A stretch of DNA of 22,986 nt. It comes from CAYMAX01 sp964388595. Its GTDB lineage: Bacteria > Bacteroidota > Bacteroidia > Bacteroidales > UBA932. How positions within the stretch are numbered: the stretch's first letter is position 1; every line of letters starts with the position of its first letter. The position numbers and the translations under genes are program-made. The DNA lies in assembly GCA_964388595.1 (NCBI GenBank), contig CAYMAX010000023.1:1-22986 (forward strand). The letters are read 5' to 3'. The notes under the pieces were generated by a model. It was not told where the DNA came from. It searched no databases and worked only from the letters and a program-made list of their open reading frames with translations. Shown here in pieces: positions 14,614 through 22,439 of this stretch.

Positions 14614-14633
14614 GAGAACATCTCTTTTTTTTT
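14612..14633 (+). terminator. Candidate intrinsic terminator after the BACON gene
   Basis: AAGAGA (14612-14617), a 3-nt loop ACA, TCTCTT (14621-14626) and a T run to 14633. The stem is A/T-rich and overlaps the stop codon, so strength is moderate. The last T residues also form the TTTG of the next promoter. Confidence 0.5.
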
Positions 14634-14661
14634 GGAGATTAAGATTATGGTATTAATTTTG
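14631..14661 (+). promoter_or_regulatory. Consensus Bacteroidetes promoter of the TetR-efflux operon
   Basis: TTTG (14631-14634), exactly 19 nt, then TAATTTTG (14654-14661): a perfect fit to TTTG-N19-21-TAnnTTTG. Expected transcription start is about 14667, giving a leader of about 60 nt before the TetR gene that contains the operator-like repeat. Confidence 0.85.
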
Positions 14662-14672
14662 TGTTAATAAAC

Positions 14673-14696
14673 CTATTAAATAGGGTAGTTTAATAG
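14673..14696. promoter_or_regulatory. Candidate TetR operator
   Basis: CTATTAAA (14673-14680) and TTTAATAG (14689-14696) are perfect inverted repeats separated by 8 bp. The left arm also forms a smaller palindrome, CCTATT-A-AATAGG (14672-14684), and TTTAATAAG at 14702-14709 looks like a third half-site. The element begins about 6 nt after the predicted transcription start, a classic position for autorepression. Binding by the adjacent TetR protein is inferred. Confidence 0.6.
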
Positions 14697-14728
14697 ACTC
14701 GTTTAATAAGTAGCTTAATCGCCTCGAA

Positions 14729-15346
14729 ATGAAAGAAAACGACGACAGTATGGAGCAGCGTATTTTGGAGTGTGCAGAGAAGCTTTTCCTCGATAAAGGT
14801 TTCGCTCTTACCAGCACCACCGAGATAGCTAAGGAAGCGGGATGCAACCAGGCTCTGGTACACTACTATTACCGCACCAAAGAGAATCTGTTTCAACAGA
14901 TTTTCGAAAACAAACTTTTGCTTTTCATTCAGCCTTTCACCGAGGAACAAGATGAAAAGAAGGATTTTATAGAGAATATCGAGCAAATGCTCTCCATCCT
15001 CTTCGATATGATGGCAGATAATCCCAAATTGCCTTTTATGCTCATCAACGAGCTTCTGACCAATCCATCGCAGGTCGATTCAATGAAAGACAAGATTATC
15101 AATTCGTGCGGCAATGTCTTCGACAAATTTGACATTTCTGTCAAAAGAGAGATTGCACAAGGTCACATTTGTCGCACTACAGCACTTGATATTACACTTA
15201 ATATAATATCTTTGACAGTCTCTTATTTCCTTATTCTCCCTGTACTCCAAGGGGTGAATCTGGTCTCTAAAGAGAATGAAAAAGAATTTGCCAATAAGAG
15301 AAAACAAAATATTATCCACACTGTGATAAACAGCCTACGCCCATGA
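14729..15346 (+). CDS. TetR/AcrR-family transcriptional regulator
   Basis: The 205-aa protein has an N-terminal TetR DNA-binding domain: RILECAEKLFLDKGF followed by the helix-turn-helix at about residues 28-49 (TSTTEIAKEAGCNQALVHYYY) and the typical KENLFQQIF. The C-terminal ligand domain is divergent, as expected. It is the first gene of the efflux operon and overlaps the TolC-like gene by 4 nt (ATGA), so it is co-transcribed with its likely targets. It probably represses the operon by binding the inverted repeat in its own leader and releases it on binding an exported compound. The inducer cannot be predicted. Confidence 0.94.
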   Translation: MKENDDSMEQRILECAEKLFLDKGFALTSTTEIAKEAGCNQALVHYYYRTKENLFQQIFENKLLLFIQPFTEEQDEKKDFIENIEQMLSILFDMMADNPKLPFMLINELLTNPSQVDSMKDKIINSCGNVFDKFDISVKREIAQGHICRTTALDITLNIISLTVSYFLILPVLQGVNLVSKENEKEFANKRKQNIIHTVINSLRP

Positions 15347-16638
15347 ACAGAATACATCAGACCATAATTTTTATATTATTTCTTTCTCTCTCATTCTCTG
15401 CCCGAGCCCAACTCTCCATCGAGAAATGTTATGATATGGCCAGGAGCAATTATCCTCTCCTCAAGCAGTATGATATGATTAACATCACTGAGGAGTACAC
15501 TATGAAGAATGCCTATATGATGTATCTCCCTCAGATTTCCATAACAGGCAAGGCCACATATCAGACAAAGGCTCTTGAATTTCCATTCGAAATACCTGGG
15601 ATTGACCTGCCTGTCTTTAGCAAGGACCAGTATCAGATAGCTCTCGAACTTTCCCAAGTAATCTGGGATGGTGGGTCTATCTACGCACAGCGCAAGAACA
15701 TTAAGGCCAAGTCTGAAATTACCAAAGAAGAGTACGAAGTAGATATGTATCAACTTCGAGACAGAGTCAATAACTTATATTTCGGAATCTTGCTCCTCGG
15801 AGAGCAAATCAATCAGACCAATCTTCTTCTCGAGAATCTTCATACCAACAACCAAAAGATAGTCAATTGTATAGAATTGGGTGTGGCCAATCAATCCGAC
15901 CTTGATGTCATCGAAGTGGAGGAAATCAGCACAAGGCAGAAAAAAGCCCAGATGGAAACACTTCGCAAGGCATATTTGAGGATGCTCACCATCATGATTG
16001 GAGAAGAAGTCAATGACTCGACAGAATTTATAAAACCAGTGCCCGAAGCTGTCAAAAATCCGGAACTTATTTCCAAACTCATTCTCAGTGAGAACAAACG
16101 TCCCGAACTCCGACTGTTCGATGCCCGCAAAAAAGAGATTGACACACAATGGGACTACTGGACTGCAGGAGGTCTTCCATCCATAAGCCTATTTATAAAG
16201 GGGGCCTATGGCCGCCCTGGGCTCAATTTCATGAGCAACAATTTTGACCTTTTTGCTTATGGTGGTGTACAACTCGTTTGGAATATCTCCAAGCTTTACA
16301 GTCTTAATTATGGCAAAAAGATTATCAGTTCTTCCAAACAGCAGGTGGATATGGGCAAAGATGCTTTTCTCTTCAACACCAACCTTCAGACAGAGGGGCA
16401 ATTGGCTGAGATTCAGAAATACTTCAGCATTATGGCTGATGACGACAATGTCATCAGATTGCGGGAGAAAATCAGAAAAGCTGCCGAAAACGAAGTAGTC
16501 AACGGCACTATGTCAGCCTCCGACCTCATTATGGAGATTAACAAAGAAGAAATTGCAAAACAGGCAAAGATTGTCCACGAAATAGAACTTATCAAATCGA
16601 TTTACGAACTCAAGACCATTAAAAATAATTATGAATAG
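15343..16638 (+). CDS. TolC-family outer-membrane efflux channel
   Basis: The 431-aa product begins with a signal peptide ending in SFSARAQ and lacks a lipobox, unlike many OprM-type channels. It continues LSIEKCYDMARSNYPLLKQYD, the usual outer-membrane-efflux-protein start, and has two long helical coiled segments (about 130-215 and 330-431) around beta-barrel stretches, in the twofold TolC architecture. Typical markers are the WDGGSIYAQRK turn near residue 108 and the GVANQSDLDVIEVEE segment. It would form the outer-membrane exit duct for the ABC exporter. It overlaps tetR by 4 nt and the adaptor gene by 8 nt. Confidence 0.93.
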   Translation: MNRIHQTIIFILFLSLSFSARAQLSIEKCYDMARSNYPLLKQYDMINITEEYTMKNAYMMYLPQISITGKATYQTKALEFPFEIPGIDLPVFSKDQYQIALELSQVIWDGGSIYAQRKNIKAKSEITKEEYEVDMYQLRDRVNNLYFGILLLGEQINQTNLLLENLHTNNQKIVNCIELGVANQSDLDVIEVEEISTRQKKAQMETLRKAYLRMLTIMIGEEVNDSTEFIKPVPEAVKNPELISKLILSENKRPELRLFDARKKEIDTQWDYWTAGGLPSISLFIKGAYGRPGLNFMSNNFDLFAYGGVQLVWNISKLYSLNYGKKIISSSKQQVDMGKDAFLFNTNLQTEGQLAEIQKYFSIMADDDNVIRLREKIRKAAENEVVNGTMSASDLIMEINKEEIAKQAKIVHEIELIKSIYELKTIKNNYE

Positions 16639-17524
16639 AAAGATAGCTATCATTGCTTCCACCCTTTTGGTGTTAGCATCCTGCTCGGGCAAAGATTCCA
16701 AATTTGACGCCTCCGGCACATTTGAAGCGACTGAAGTAGTAGTGTCATCAGAAGCCAACGGCAAAATCATCTCACTCAATCTCAACGAAGGGGGCTATGT
16801 GCAGCAAAATGTAGTATATGGACTTGTAGACACTATCCAGCTTTGTCTTCAGAAGGACCAGCTCAATGCAGGCATCAATGCAGCAATGAGTAAGAGACAA
16901 GACATGAATATGCAGACGGGGTATCTTAGAGAACAGATTGCCACTCAAAAGAAAGAACGCGAAAGAATCAAGAACCTTATCGCTGCCATGGCCGGCAACA
17001 CCAAACAGCTCGACGATATCAACTCCTCCATTGCCATTCTCAAGAAGCAACTTGATGCTATGGAGTCCAATATCACTCAAAACAACAACGCAGTCGAAGC
17101 TGAAGTCGCCTCTCTCAAGACTCAGGTAGCACAAGTGGATGAACAACTCAAAAGATGCAAAATCTCATCCCCCATCAACGGCACTGTGCTCGCCAAATAT
17201 GCAGAACAGGGCGAACTCACAGCGATAGGCAAACCTATTTTCAAAGTCGCAGACATAGAAAATATGAGATTGCGTGCATATATCACTGCAGGCCAGCTCA
17301 CTGCCATCAAATTGGGACAGAAAGTCAGAATCTTTGCAGATTCCGGAGATAAAGGAAGAGTGGAATATGAGGGAGAAGTTACATGGATTTCGGACCAGTC
17401 CGAATTTACTCCCAAGACCATCCAGACACGCGATGAAAGGGCCAACCTTGTATATGCCATCAAGATTTCGTTCAAAAATGACGGATTTGTGAAGATAGGA
17501 ATGTACGGAGATATCATTTTCTAA
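16631..17524 (+). CDS. HlyD-family membrane fusion (periplasmic adaptor) lipoprotein
   Basis: The 297-aa protein starts with a lipoprotein signal, LLVLASCSG, giving a lipidated C18. Then come the first half of a barrel-sandwich (lipoyl) domain (FEATEVVVSSEANGKIISL, about 30-50), a long coiled-coil hairpin rich in Lys/Glu/Gln (about 75-175), the second lipoyl half (CKISSPINGTVLAKYAEQGE, about 177-196) and a beta-barrel domain. It links the inner-membrane ABC transporter to the TolC-type channel and resembles the YbhG adaptor of YbhFSR systems. It overlaps the channel gene by 8 nt and precedes the first ATPase gene by 10 nt. Confidence 0.93.
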   Translation: MNRKIAIIASTLLVLASCSGKDSKFDASGTFEATEVVVSSEANGKIISLNLNEGGYVQQNVVYGLVDTIQLCLQKDQLNAGINAAMSKRQDMNMQTGYLREQIATQKKERERIKNLIAAMAGNTKQLDDINSSIAILKKQLDAMESNITQNNNAVEAEVASLKTQVAQVDEQLKRCKISSPINGTVLAKYAEQGELTAIGKPIFKVADIENMRLRAYITAGQLTAIKLGQKVRIFADSGDKGRVEYEGEVTWISDQSEFTPKTIQTRDERANLVYAIKISFKNDGFVKIGMYGDIIF

Positions 17525-17534
17525 TTGTTCCATT

Positions 17535-18449
17535 ATGTCGGCCGTCAAAGCAGATAATCTCACCAAAAGTTACGGCAAGAACGTTGCCCTGTCGGGAATA
17601 TCTCTCGATGTGGACTATGGTGAGATATTTGGTATCATAGGGCCGGACGGAGCAGGGAAAACCACTTTTTTCAGAATTATGACCACTCTGATACTTCCGG
17701 ATAGTGGGAGCGCGATGGTGGATGTATATGATGTGGTCAAACAATACAAAAAAATCAGGAACATTGTAGGCTATATGCCCGGTACATTTTCTCTGTATCA
17801 AGACTTGAGTGTAGAGGAAAATATCAATTTCTTCGCTACCCTCTTCGGCACCACTCTTCATGAAAATTACGATTTGGTAAAAGATATTTATTCTCAACTT
17901 GAGCCTTTCAAGAAAAGAAGGGCAGGAGCTTTATCGGGCGGTATGAAGCAGAAGCTTGCACTCTCCTGCGCCCTGATTCACAGACCAAAAGTTCTTTTTT
18001 TGGATGAACCTACCACAGGGGTAGACCCTGTGTCCCGCAAGGAATTTTGGGGGATGCTGAAGAAACTCAAAGAACAGGGACTTGGCATCGTCGTGTCTAC
18101 CCCATATATGGATGAGGCGACTATTTGCGACCGTATTGCTCTCATCAAAGAGGGTCTTTTTATGGATACAGACTCCCCTGCCAATCTTGTCGCCAAATTC
18201 GATAAACTCATTCTTTCCATAAAAGGAGACAATATGCCTGCTCTTTTAAGGTCAATTCGTTCCTTTGAAAGTGTCTATAGTTGTTTCGCATTCGGTGACG
18301 AACATCACGTCGTGATGAAAGAGAATTCATGGGAAGAGGTGGAGAGGCTGCGTACTTATCTCACAGAGATGGGATACAACAATCTCGACATCAAAGAGAT
18401 TCGGGCCAATGTGGAAGATTGTTATATGTTATTGGATAGAGATGCATAA
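17535..18449 (+). CDS. ABC transporter ATPase 1 (YbhF N-half-like, degenerate Q- and H-loops)
   Basis: The 304-aa nucleotide-binding subunit has Walker A GPDGAGKT (36-43), signature LSGGM (133-137) and Walker B LFLDE with D157 and E158. Two switch residues are missing: the Q-loop reads GYMPGTF, with G83 in place of Gln, and the H-loop reads STPYMDEA, with P190 in place of His. After residue 215 there is a C-terminal extension typical of ABC-2 exporters. In E. coli YbhF both ATPase halves are fused; here they are two genes. This one corresponds to the N-terminal half, where as I recall the H-loop is also altered. With ATPase 2 it should drive the two permeases. Confidence 0.94.
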   Translation: MSAVKADNLTKSYGKNVALSGISLDVDYGEIFGIIGPDGAGKTTFFRIMTTLILPDSGSAMVDVYDVVKQYKKIRNIVGYMPGTFSLYQDLSVEENINFFATLFGTTLHENYDLVKDIYSQLEPFKKRRAGALSGGMKQKLALSCALIHRPKVLFLDEPTTGVDPVSRKEFWGMLKKLKEQGLGIVVSTPYMDEATICDRIALIKEGLFMDTDSPANLVAKFDKLILSIKGDNMPALLRSIRSFESVYSCFAFGDEHHVVMKENSWEEVERLRTYLTEMGYNNLDIKEIRANVEDCYMLLDRDA

Positions 18450-18517
18450 CATTTTTAGATATGTGCAACATTTTTAGAAATGGATAGCGTTTGTAGATAT
18501 GCGTAATATTTTTGTAG
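18442..18517 (+). repeat. Four 19-nt tandem repeats, each beginning with ATG
   Basis: Units start at 18442, 18461, 18480 and 18499: ATGCATAACATTTTTAGAT, ATGTGCAACATTTTTAGAA, ATGGATAGCGTTTGTAGAT and ATGCGTAATATTTTTGTAG. The period is exactly 19. The array spans the stop codon of ATPase 1 (18447-18449), the whole intergenic gap and the start codon of ATPase 2, which is the ATG of unit 4. Because 19 is not a multiple of 3, successive ATGs are in different frames. Those of units 2 and 3 open eight-codon peptides (MCNIFRNG and MDSVCRYA) ending at TAG 18485-18487 and TAA 18504-18506, each stop overlapping the next unit. Confidence 0.85.
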
Positions 18518-19281
18518 CGGAAAAGAAGCTCGTTTTACAGGAAAACGAAGTGATCAAGACAGAGAATTTGACCAAATGCTTTGGCAATTTCACTGCTGTG
18601 GATCATATTTCGTTCTCTGTGGATGCTGGAGAGATTTTCGGATTTCTCGGTGCCAACGGTGCCGGTAAGACTACTGCTATGAAAATGCTTTGCGGATTGA
18701 GCAAAATCTCTTCAGGAGCAGCATCAGTGGCAGGATACGACGTCAGGACAGAATTCAAGAAGATTAAAAAAGAGATTGGCTATATGAGCCAGAAGTTTTC
18801 CCTTTATGACGACCTCAAGGTGTGGGAAAACATACGACTCTTTGGTGGCATTTACGGCTTGAACGATGCTCAAATAGCAGATAAGACTTCTATCCTTCTT
18901 GAGAAATTGGACCTTACCCATCAGCGCAACAGACTTGTAGGCTCTCTCCCTCTGGGATGGAAGCAGAAATTGGCTTTTTCTGTCGCCATTCTCCACGATC
19001 CCAAAATTGTTTTCCTCGATGAGCCCACAGGAGGTGTGGACCCCTCTACACGCAGAGAGTTTTGGGAGATGATATACGATGCCTCGGAAAAAGGTATTAC
19101 TGTGTTTGTCACCACTCACTATATGGATGAAGCTGAGTATTGTCACAGAGTCTCGATAATGGTGGATGGAAGGATAGAGGCCATGAACACTCCCAATCTG
19201 CTCAAAGAGCAATTCAATGCCGACAAGATAGACGACATTTTCCATCTGCTCGCCCGTGGTGCCAAAAGAGTAACAATATAA
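18499..19281 (+). CDS. ABC transporter ATPase 2 (YbhF C-half-like, degenerate signature)
   Basis: The 260-aa subunit has Walker A GANGAGKT (51-58), an intact Q-loop with Q98 (GYMSQKF), Walker B VFLDE with D174 and E175, and an intact H-loop with H207 (TTHYMDEA). The signature is LPLGW (150-154) instead of LSGGQ, as I recall for the C-terminal half of YbhF. The first 17 residues (MRNIFVAEKKLVLQENE) precede the usual ABC start (VIKTENLTKCFG) and the first five are encoded by the 19-nt repeat, so the N-terminus may have been created by repeat expansion. No alternative in-frame ATG lies close by. It pairs with ATPase 1 and precedes the permeases by 51 nt. Confidence 0.93.
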   Translation: MRNIFVAEKKLVLQENEVIKTENLTKCFGNFTAVDHISFSVDAGEIFGFLGANGAGKTTAMKMLCGLSKISSGAASVAGYDVRTEFKKIKKEIGYMSQKFSLYDDLKVWENIRLFGGIYGLNDAQIADKTSILLEKLDLTHQRNRLVGSLPLGWKQKLAFSVAILHDPKIVFLDEPTGGVDPSTRREFWEMIYDASEKGITVFVTTHYMDEAEYCHRVSIMVDGRIEAMNTPNLLKEQFNADKIDDIFHLLARGAKRVTI

Positions 19282-19332
19282 TTAACAGGATATATCGATA
19301 AAAGTATATTGCCAATAGTATAATCGCCAAGT

Positions 19333-20469
19333 ATGAAAAGGTTTTTGTCATTCGTATCTAAGGAGTTTTGCCACATTCTTCGTGACAAAAGGACTCTTTT
19401 AATACTTCTGGTGATGCCTGTAGTGGAGATTATGCTTTTCGGCTTCGCCCTCTCCACCGAAATCAAAGATGTAAAAGTAGCAGTCTATGACCCCTCTATC
19501 GACGCAGCTACTCAGAGAATCATCAGACAGATAGATGCAAGTTCCTATTTTACCATCTGTCAAATGCTTACCAACAAGGAAGATATCAACGAAGTGCTTA
19601 TCGACAATAGTGCCGATATCGTGATGGTATTTGAAGATGGATTTTACTACAATATCCTACACGAAGGAAATGCTTCCATTCAAGTGATAGCAGACGGCTC
19701 CAATACGCACGTAGCCACCATGGGTGTGTTCTACATCTCCAATATCGTCTCCTCTTTTCAACAGGAAATGGCACAAAATAAGATGCTGGAAAATGCCAGC
19801 AGACAGCAATCTTCAGTAGCTCCCATCCGCATCAACACTTCCACCAAGATGCTTTATAACCCACAGAGCAAGAGTGCATTCAATTTTGTTCCGGGGGTTA
19901 TGGGAATGATTCTGATGCTCATCTGCGCCATGATGACCTCCATTTCGATAGTACGTGAGAAACAACGTGGTACGATGGAAGTTCTTCTGGTATCGCCGGT
20001 GAAGCCGCTATTGCTTATTTTGGCCAAAACCATTCCATACCTCGTGGTCTCTTCCATCAACCTCGCCACTGTGATACTCCTCTCCGTCTATCTGCTGAAA
20101 GTCCCTGTGTCGGGCAGTCTTGCATGGCTGCTTGCAGTGTCGGTGCTATTTATCATTGTTTCTTTGTCACTTGGCATTCTCATCTCCACCATTGTCAAGA
20201 CGCAGGAAGTGGCTATTATTATCTCCGGAGTGGTCCTGATGCTCCCCACTATGCTCCTTTCCGGGATGTTGTTCCCCATCGAAAGCATGCCTTTGGCACT
20301 ACAGTATTTTTCATACACGGTACCTGCCAAATGGTATGTGGAATGTGTCCGAGCCATTATGATACAGGGGTTGGGTATCAAGTACTGCCTCAATCAGGTC
20401 CTCATCTTGTTAGGATTTGCAGCATTATTTATCTCTACCAGTCTCATCAATTTTAAAGATAGATTATGA
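19333..20469 (+). CDS. ABC-2 type permease subunit A
   Basis: The 378-aa membrane protein starts with a cytoplasmic basic stretch (SKEFCHILRDKRTL) and a first helix (about 23-42). An extracytoplasmic domain of about 140 residues follows, then five further helices from about residue 184 on. The SIVREKQRGTMEVLLVSPVKPL segment between helices 2 and 3 is the ABC-2 coupling-helix signature, and the GMLFPIESMPLALQYFSYTVPAKWY stretch is typical of YbhS/YbhR-type exporters. It would form half of the transmembrane path. It overlaps the next permease gene by 4 nt (ATGA). The most likely cargo is a small hydrophobic compound or drug. Confidence 0.94.
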   Translation: MKRFLSFVSKEFCHILRDKRTLLILLVMPVVEIMLFGFALSTEIKDVKVAVYDPSIDAATQRIIRQIDASSYFTICQMLTNKEDINEVLIDNSADIVMVFEDGFYYNILHEGNASIQVIADGSNTHVATMGVFYISNIVSSFQQEMAQNKMLENASRQQSSVAPIRINTSTKMLYNPQSKSAFNFVPGVMGMILMLICAMMTSISIVREKQRGTMEVLLVSPVKPLLLILAKTIPYLVVSSINLATVILLSVYLLKVPVSGSLAWLLAVSVLFIIVSLSLGILISTIVKTQEVAIIISGVVLMLPTMLLSGMLFPIESMPLALQYFSYTVPAKWYVECVRAIMIQGLGIKYCLNQVLILLGFAALFISTSLINFKDRL

Positions 20470-21575
20470 TTAAATACCTCATAGAGAAAGAATTCAAGCA
20501 GCTGTTTAGGAATCCGTTCATTCCCAAACTGATGGTTGTGATGCCTCTTCTGGTAATGCTCGTATTCCCTTTTGCCACCACGATGGAGATTAAGAGTGTC
20601 AATCTGTCTATCATCGACAACGACCATTCAGTGACTTCGCGAAAACTTATAGAGAAGATCTCTTCTACTTCATATTTCGATATTACTGATGTCTCCTTCA
20701 ACCATGAAGAGGCTATGAAAAGTATCGAATATGGCGTAGCCGACATAATAGTGGAAATTCCCAATAATTTTGAGAATGAGATAATGCGTGAAAGCACATC
20801 GACTATCCTCCTTTTGGCCAACTCCATCAATCCCACCAAAGCCAATATGGGGTCTTCTTACCTTACAGGCATCATCAATGACTTCGCCAACGACCTGTCT
20901 CTTGAGGATAATGCCTTGATACTCAGTAGTCTTGGCGGAATAACAATAGACCCTTATTACAAATTCAACCCCACTATGGACTATAAGATACCGATGATTC
21001 CGGCTCTTATGGTACTTCTGATAACTATCTTGTGCGGATTTATCCCGTCCATGAATATCGTGGGAGAGAAAGAGGCCGGCACTATAGAACAAATCAATGT
21101 CACCCCTATTCCCAAAACTTCATTTATTGCTGCCAAACTGATACCATACTGGATAATGGGGATTGTCATCTTCTCTATCTCGATGGCCGTAGCACTGCTT
21201 GTGTTCAGACTTTCACCTGTCGGCAATGTGTTTGCCCTCTATCTTGTGACCATTATCTACATCTTAGCAGTTTCCGGACTTGGTCTTATCATTTCCAACT
21301 ATTCAGACAATCTCCAGCAAGCCATGTTCCTGATATTTTTCTTTATCATCATCATGCTTCTTATCAGCGGACTATTCACCCCCATAAGCAGCATGCCATA
21401 TTGGGCACAGGGAATAGCCCGTATGAGTCCCCTGACATACTACACCGAAGCGATGCGCTCCATATACCTCAAAGGAAGCACCCTGAAAAATGTCTCCACA
21501 CAGCTCTACGCACTCGTTGGCTTCTTCGTAGTATTCACCACCTGGGCCATCCTGAGTTACAAAAAAAGAGATTAG
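20466..21575 (+). CDS. ABC-2 type permease subunit B
   Basis: The 369-aa paralogue of the preceding permease has the same plan: EKEFKQLFRNPFIPKLMVVMP at the first helix, an extracytoplasmic domain to about residue 170, then five helices with NIVGEKEAGTIEQINVTPIPKTSF as the coupling segment and SGLFTPISSMPYWAQGIARMSPLTYY before the last helix. It would heterodimerise with subunit A and be driven by the two ATPases. It ends 21 nt before the rhomboid gene on the same strand, which may be read from the same transcript. Confidence 0.94.
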   Translation: MIKYLIEKEFKQLFRNPFIPKLMVVMPLLVMLVFPFATTMEIKSVNLSIIDNDHSVTSRKLIEKISSTSYFDITDVSFNHEEAMKSIEYGVADIIVEIPNNFENEIMRESTSTILLLANSINPTKANMGSSYLTGIINDFANDLSLEDNALILSSLGGITIDPYYKFNPTMDYKIPMIPALMVLLITILCGFIPSMNIVGEKEAGTIEQINVTPIPKTSFIAAKLIPYWIMGIVIFSISMAVALLVFRLSPVGNVFALYLVTIIYILAVSGLGLIISNYSDNLQQAMFLIFFFIIIMLLISGLFTPISSMPYWAQGIARMSPLTYYTEAMRSIYLKGSTLKNVSTQLYALVGFFVVFTTWAILSYKKRD

Positions 21576-21596
21576 ACACACACTATACTCCTTTCT

Positions 21597-22241
21597 ATGA
21601 AAATCGTCACACTCACTATCATTATCGTCACATTTCTCGTGTCGATAATCTCTTTTCGCAATGATAAATGGTTTTTCAACCTCTCGTTCAAGCCCTTTCG
21701 CATCAAGCGATACAAAGAGTGGTACAGATTCATAACTCACGGATTTGTGCACGCCAACTACGGACACTTAATCCTCAATATGCTGGTATTCTTCTCCTTC
21801 GGAATATATGTCGAAGATTTTTTCAGCGAGAGAATAATGCCTGTGCTCCCCTTTTTGGGCCTCTATCTGGGCGGCATCATAGTCGCTTCCATTTATGACT
21901 ATTTCAAGAAACGTAATGACCCTTACTATACCTCCATCGGAGCATCAGGAGCCGTCTCAGCTGTTCTCTTCACCTCTATCCTCGTCAATCCCTGGGGAAC
22001 TATCTATTTTTATTTCATTCCCTGCCCCGGCATCGTTATGGGCGTGCTCTATCTCGTCTATTGTCAATATATGGCCAAACGCAACCGCGACCACCAAGGC
22101 TACAACCTCAACCAAGGCCATCGCGACAACATCGACCACTACGCCCACTTCTACGGCGCACTCTGGGGCCTCGTCTATCCCATCCTCATCGACCCGAAAC
22201 TCTTCACCGAATTTATTCGCCTTCTTCTGCGGCAGTCGTAG
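21597..22241 (+). CDS. Rhomboid-family intramembrane serine protease
   Basis: The 214-aa protein has the catalytic dyad of rhomboids: S117 in GASGAVSA and a histidine, most likely H184, in DHYAHFYGALWG. The HGFVHANYGHLILNM motif near residues 48-62 supplies the conserved H57 and N61 of the oxyanion region. Five or six hydrophobic helices are visible, the minimal bacterial core. It cleaves membrane-anchored substrates within the bilayer; substrates are unknown. Only 21 nt separate it from the ABC operon. The last codons (LLLRQS) and the stop lie inside the first unit of a tandem repeat that continues downstream, so the native C-terminus may have been altered by that repeat. Confidence 0.92.
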   Translation: MKIVTLTIIIVTFLVSIISFRNDKWFFNLSFKPFRIKRYKEWYRFITHGFVHANYGHLILNMLVFFSFGIYVEDFFSERIMPVLPFLGLYLGGIIVASIYDYFKKRNDPYYTSIGASGAVSAVLFTSILVNPWGTIYFYFIPCPGIVMGVLYLVYCQYMAKRNRDHQGYNLNQGHRDNIDHYAHFYGALWGLVYPILIDPKLFTEFIRLLLRQS

Positions 22242-22320
22242 GGTTTTGCCTGCTTCTGCGGCAAATAGTATTTCGCTTCCTCTGCGGCAGTCGTAGTGTT
22301 TTGCCTCTTCTGCGGCGCAC
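22224..22320 (+). repeat. Degenerate tandem repeat, about 27-29 nt unit, overlapping the rhomboid stop codon
   Basis: Four copies share the core CTTCTGCGGCAGTCGTAG followed by G/T-GTTTTGCCT. Copy 1 is 22224-22252, copy 2 (most diverged) 22253-22279, copy 3 22280-22306 and copy 4 (truncated after CTTCTGCGGC) 22307-22320. Copies 1 and 3 differ by only a few bases. The TAG of copy 1 (22239-22241) is the stop codon of the rhomboid gene. Confidence 0.8.
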
Positions 22321-22324
22321 TTTG

Positions 22325-22428
22325 AAAGTGCTCGTCCAGGTGCAAATCACCCCCTTTTTGCACCTAAGTGGTGGTAAAAGTGTTCGTCCAAGTGCAAATG
22401 ACCCCCTTTTTGCACCTGAGTGATGGTC
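22325..22428. repeat. Two tandem copies of a 52-nt unit, each with a stem-loop
   Basis: Copy 1 is 22325-22376 and copy 2 is 22377-22428, period exactly 52, differing at about six positions. Each carries an inverted repeat: AGGTGCAAA / TTTGCACCT in copy 1 (22338-22365, 9 perfect pairs) and AAGTGCAAA / TTTGCACCT in copy 2 (22390-22417). The copy 2 mismatch is a G-U wobble if the minus strand is transcribed. The loops share the run CCCCC. Confidence 0.88.
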
Positions 22429-22439
22429 AATCGCTGATT

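Noticed and set aside
21895..22423. Overlapping plus-strand frames of 133 and 120 codons in the rhomboid region
   Set aside because: They are alternate frames of the rhomboid gene running into the repeats; Thr/Ser- or Arg/Pro-biased translation typical of shadow frames.
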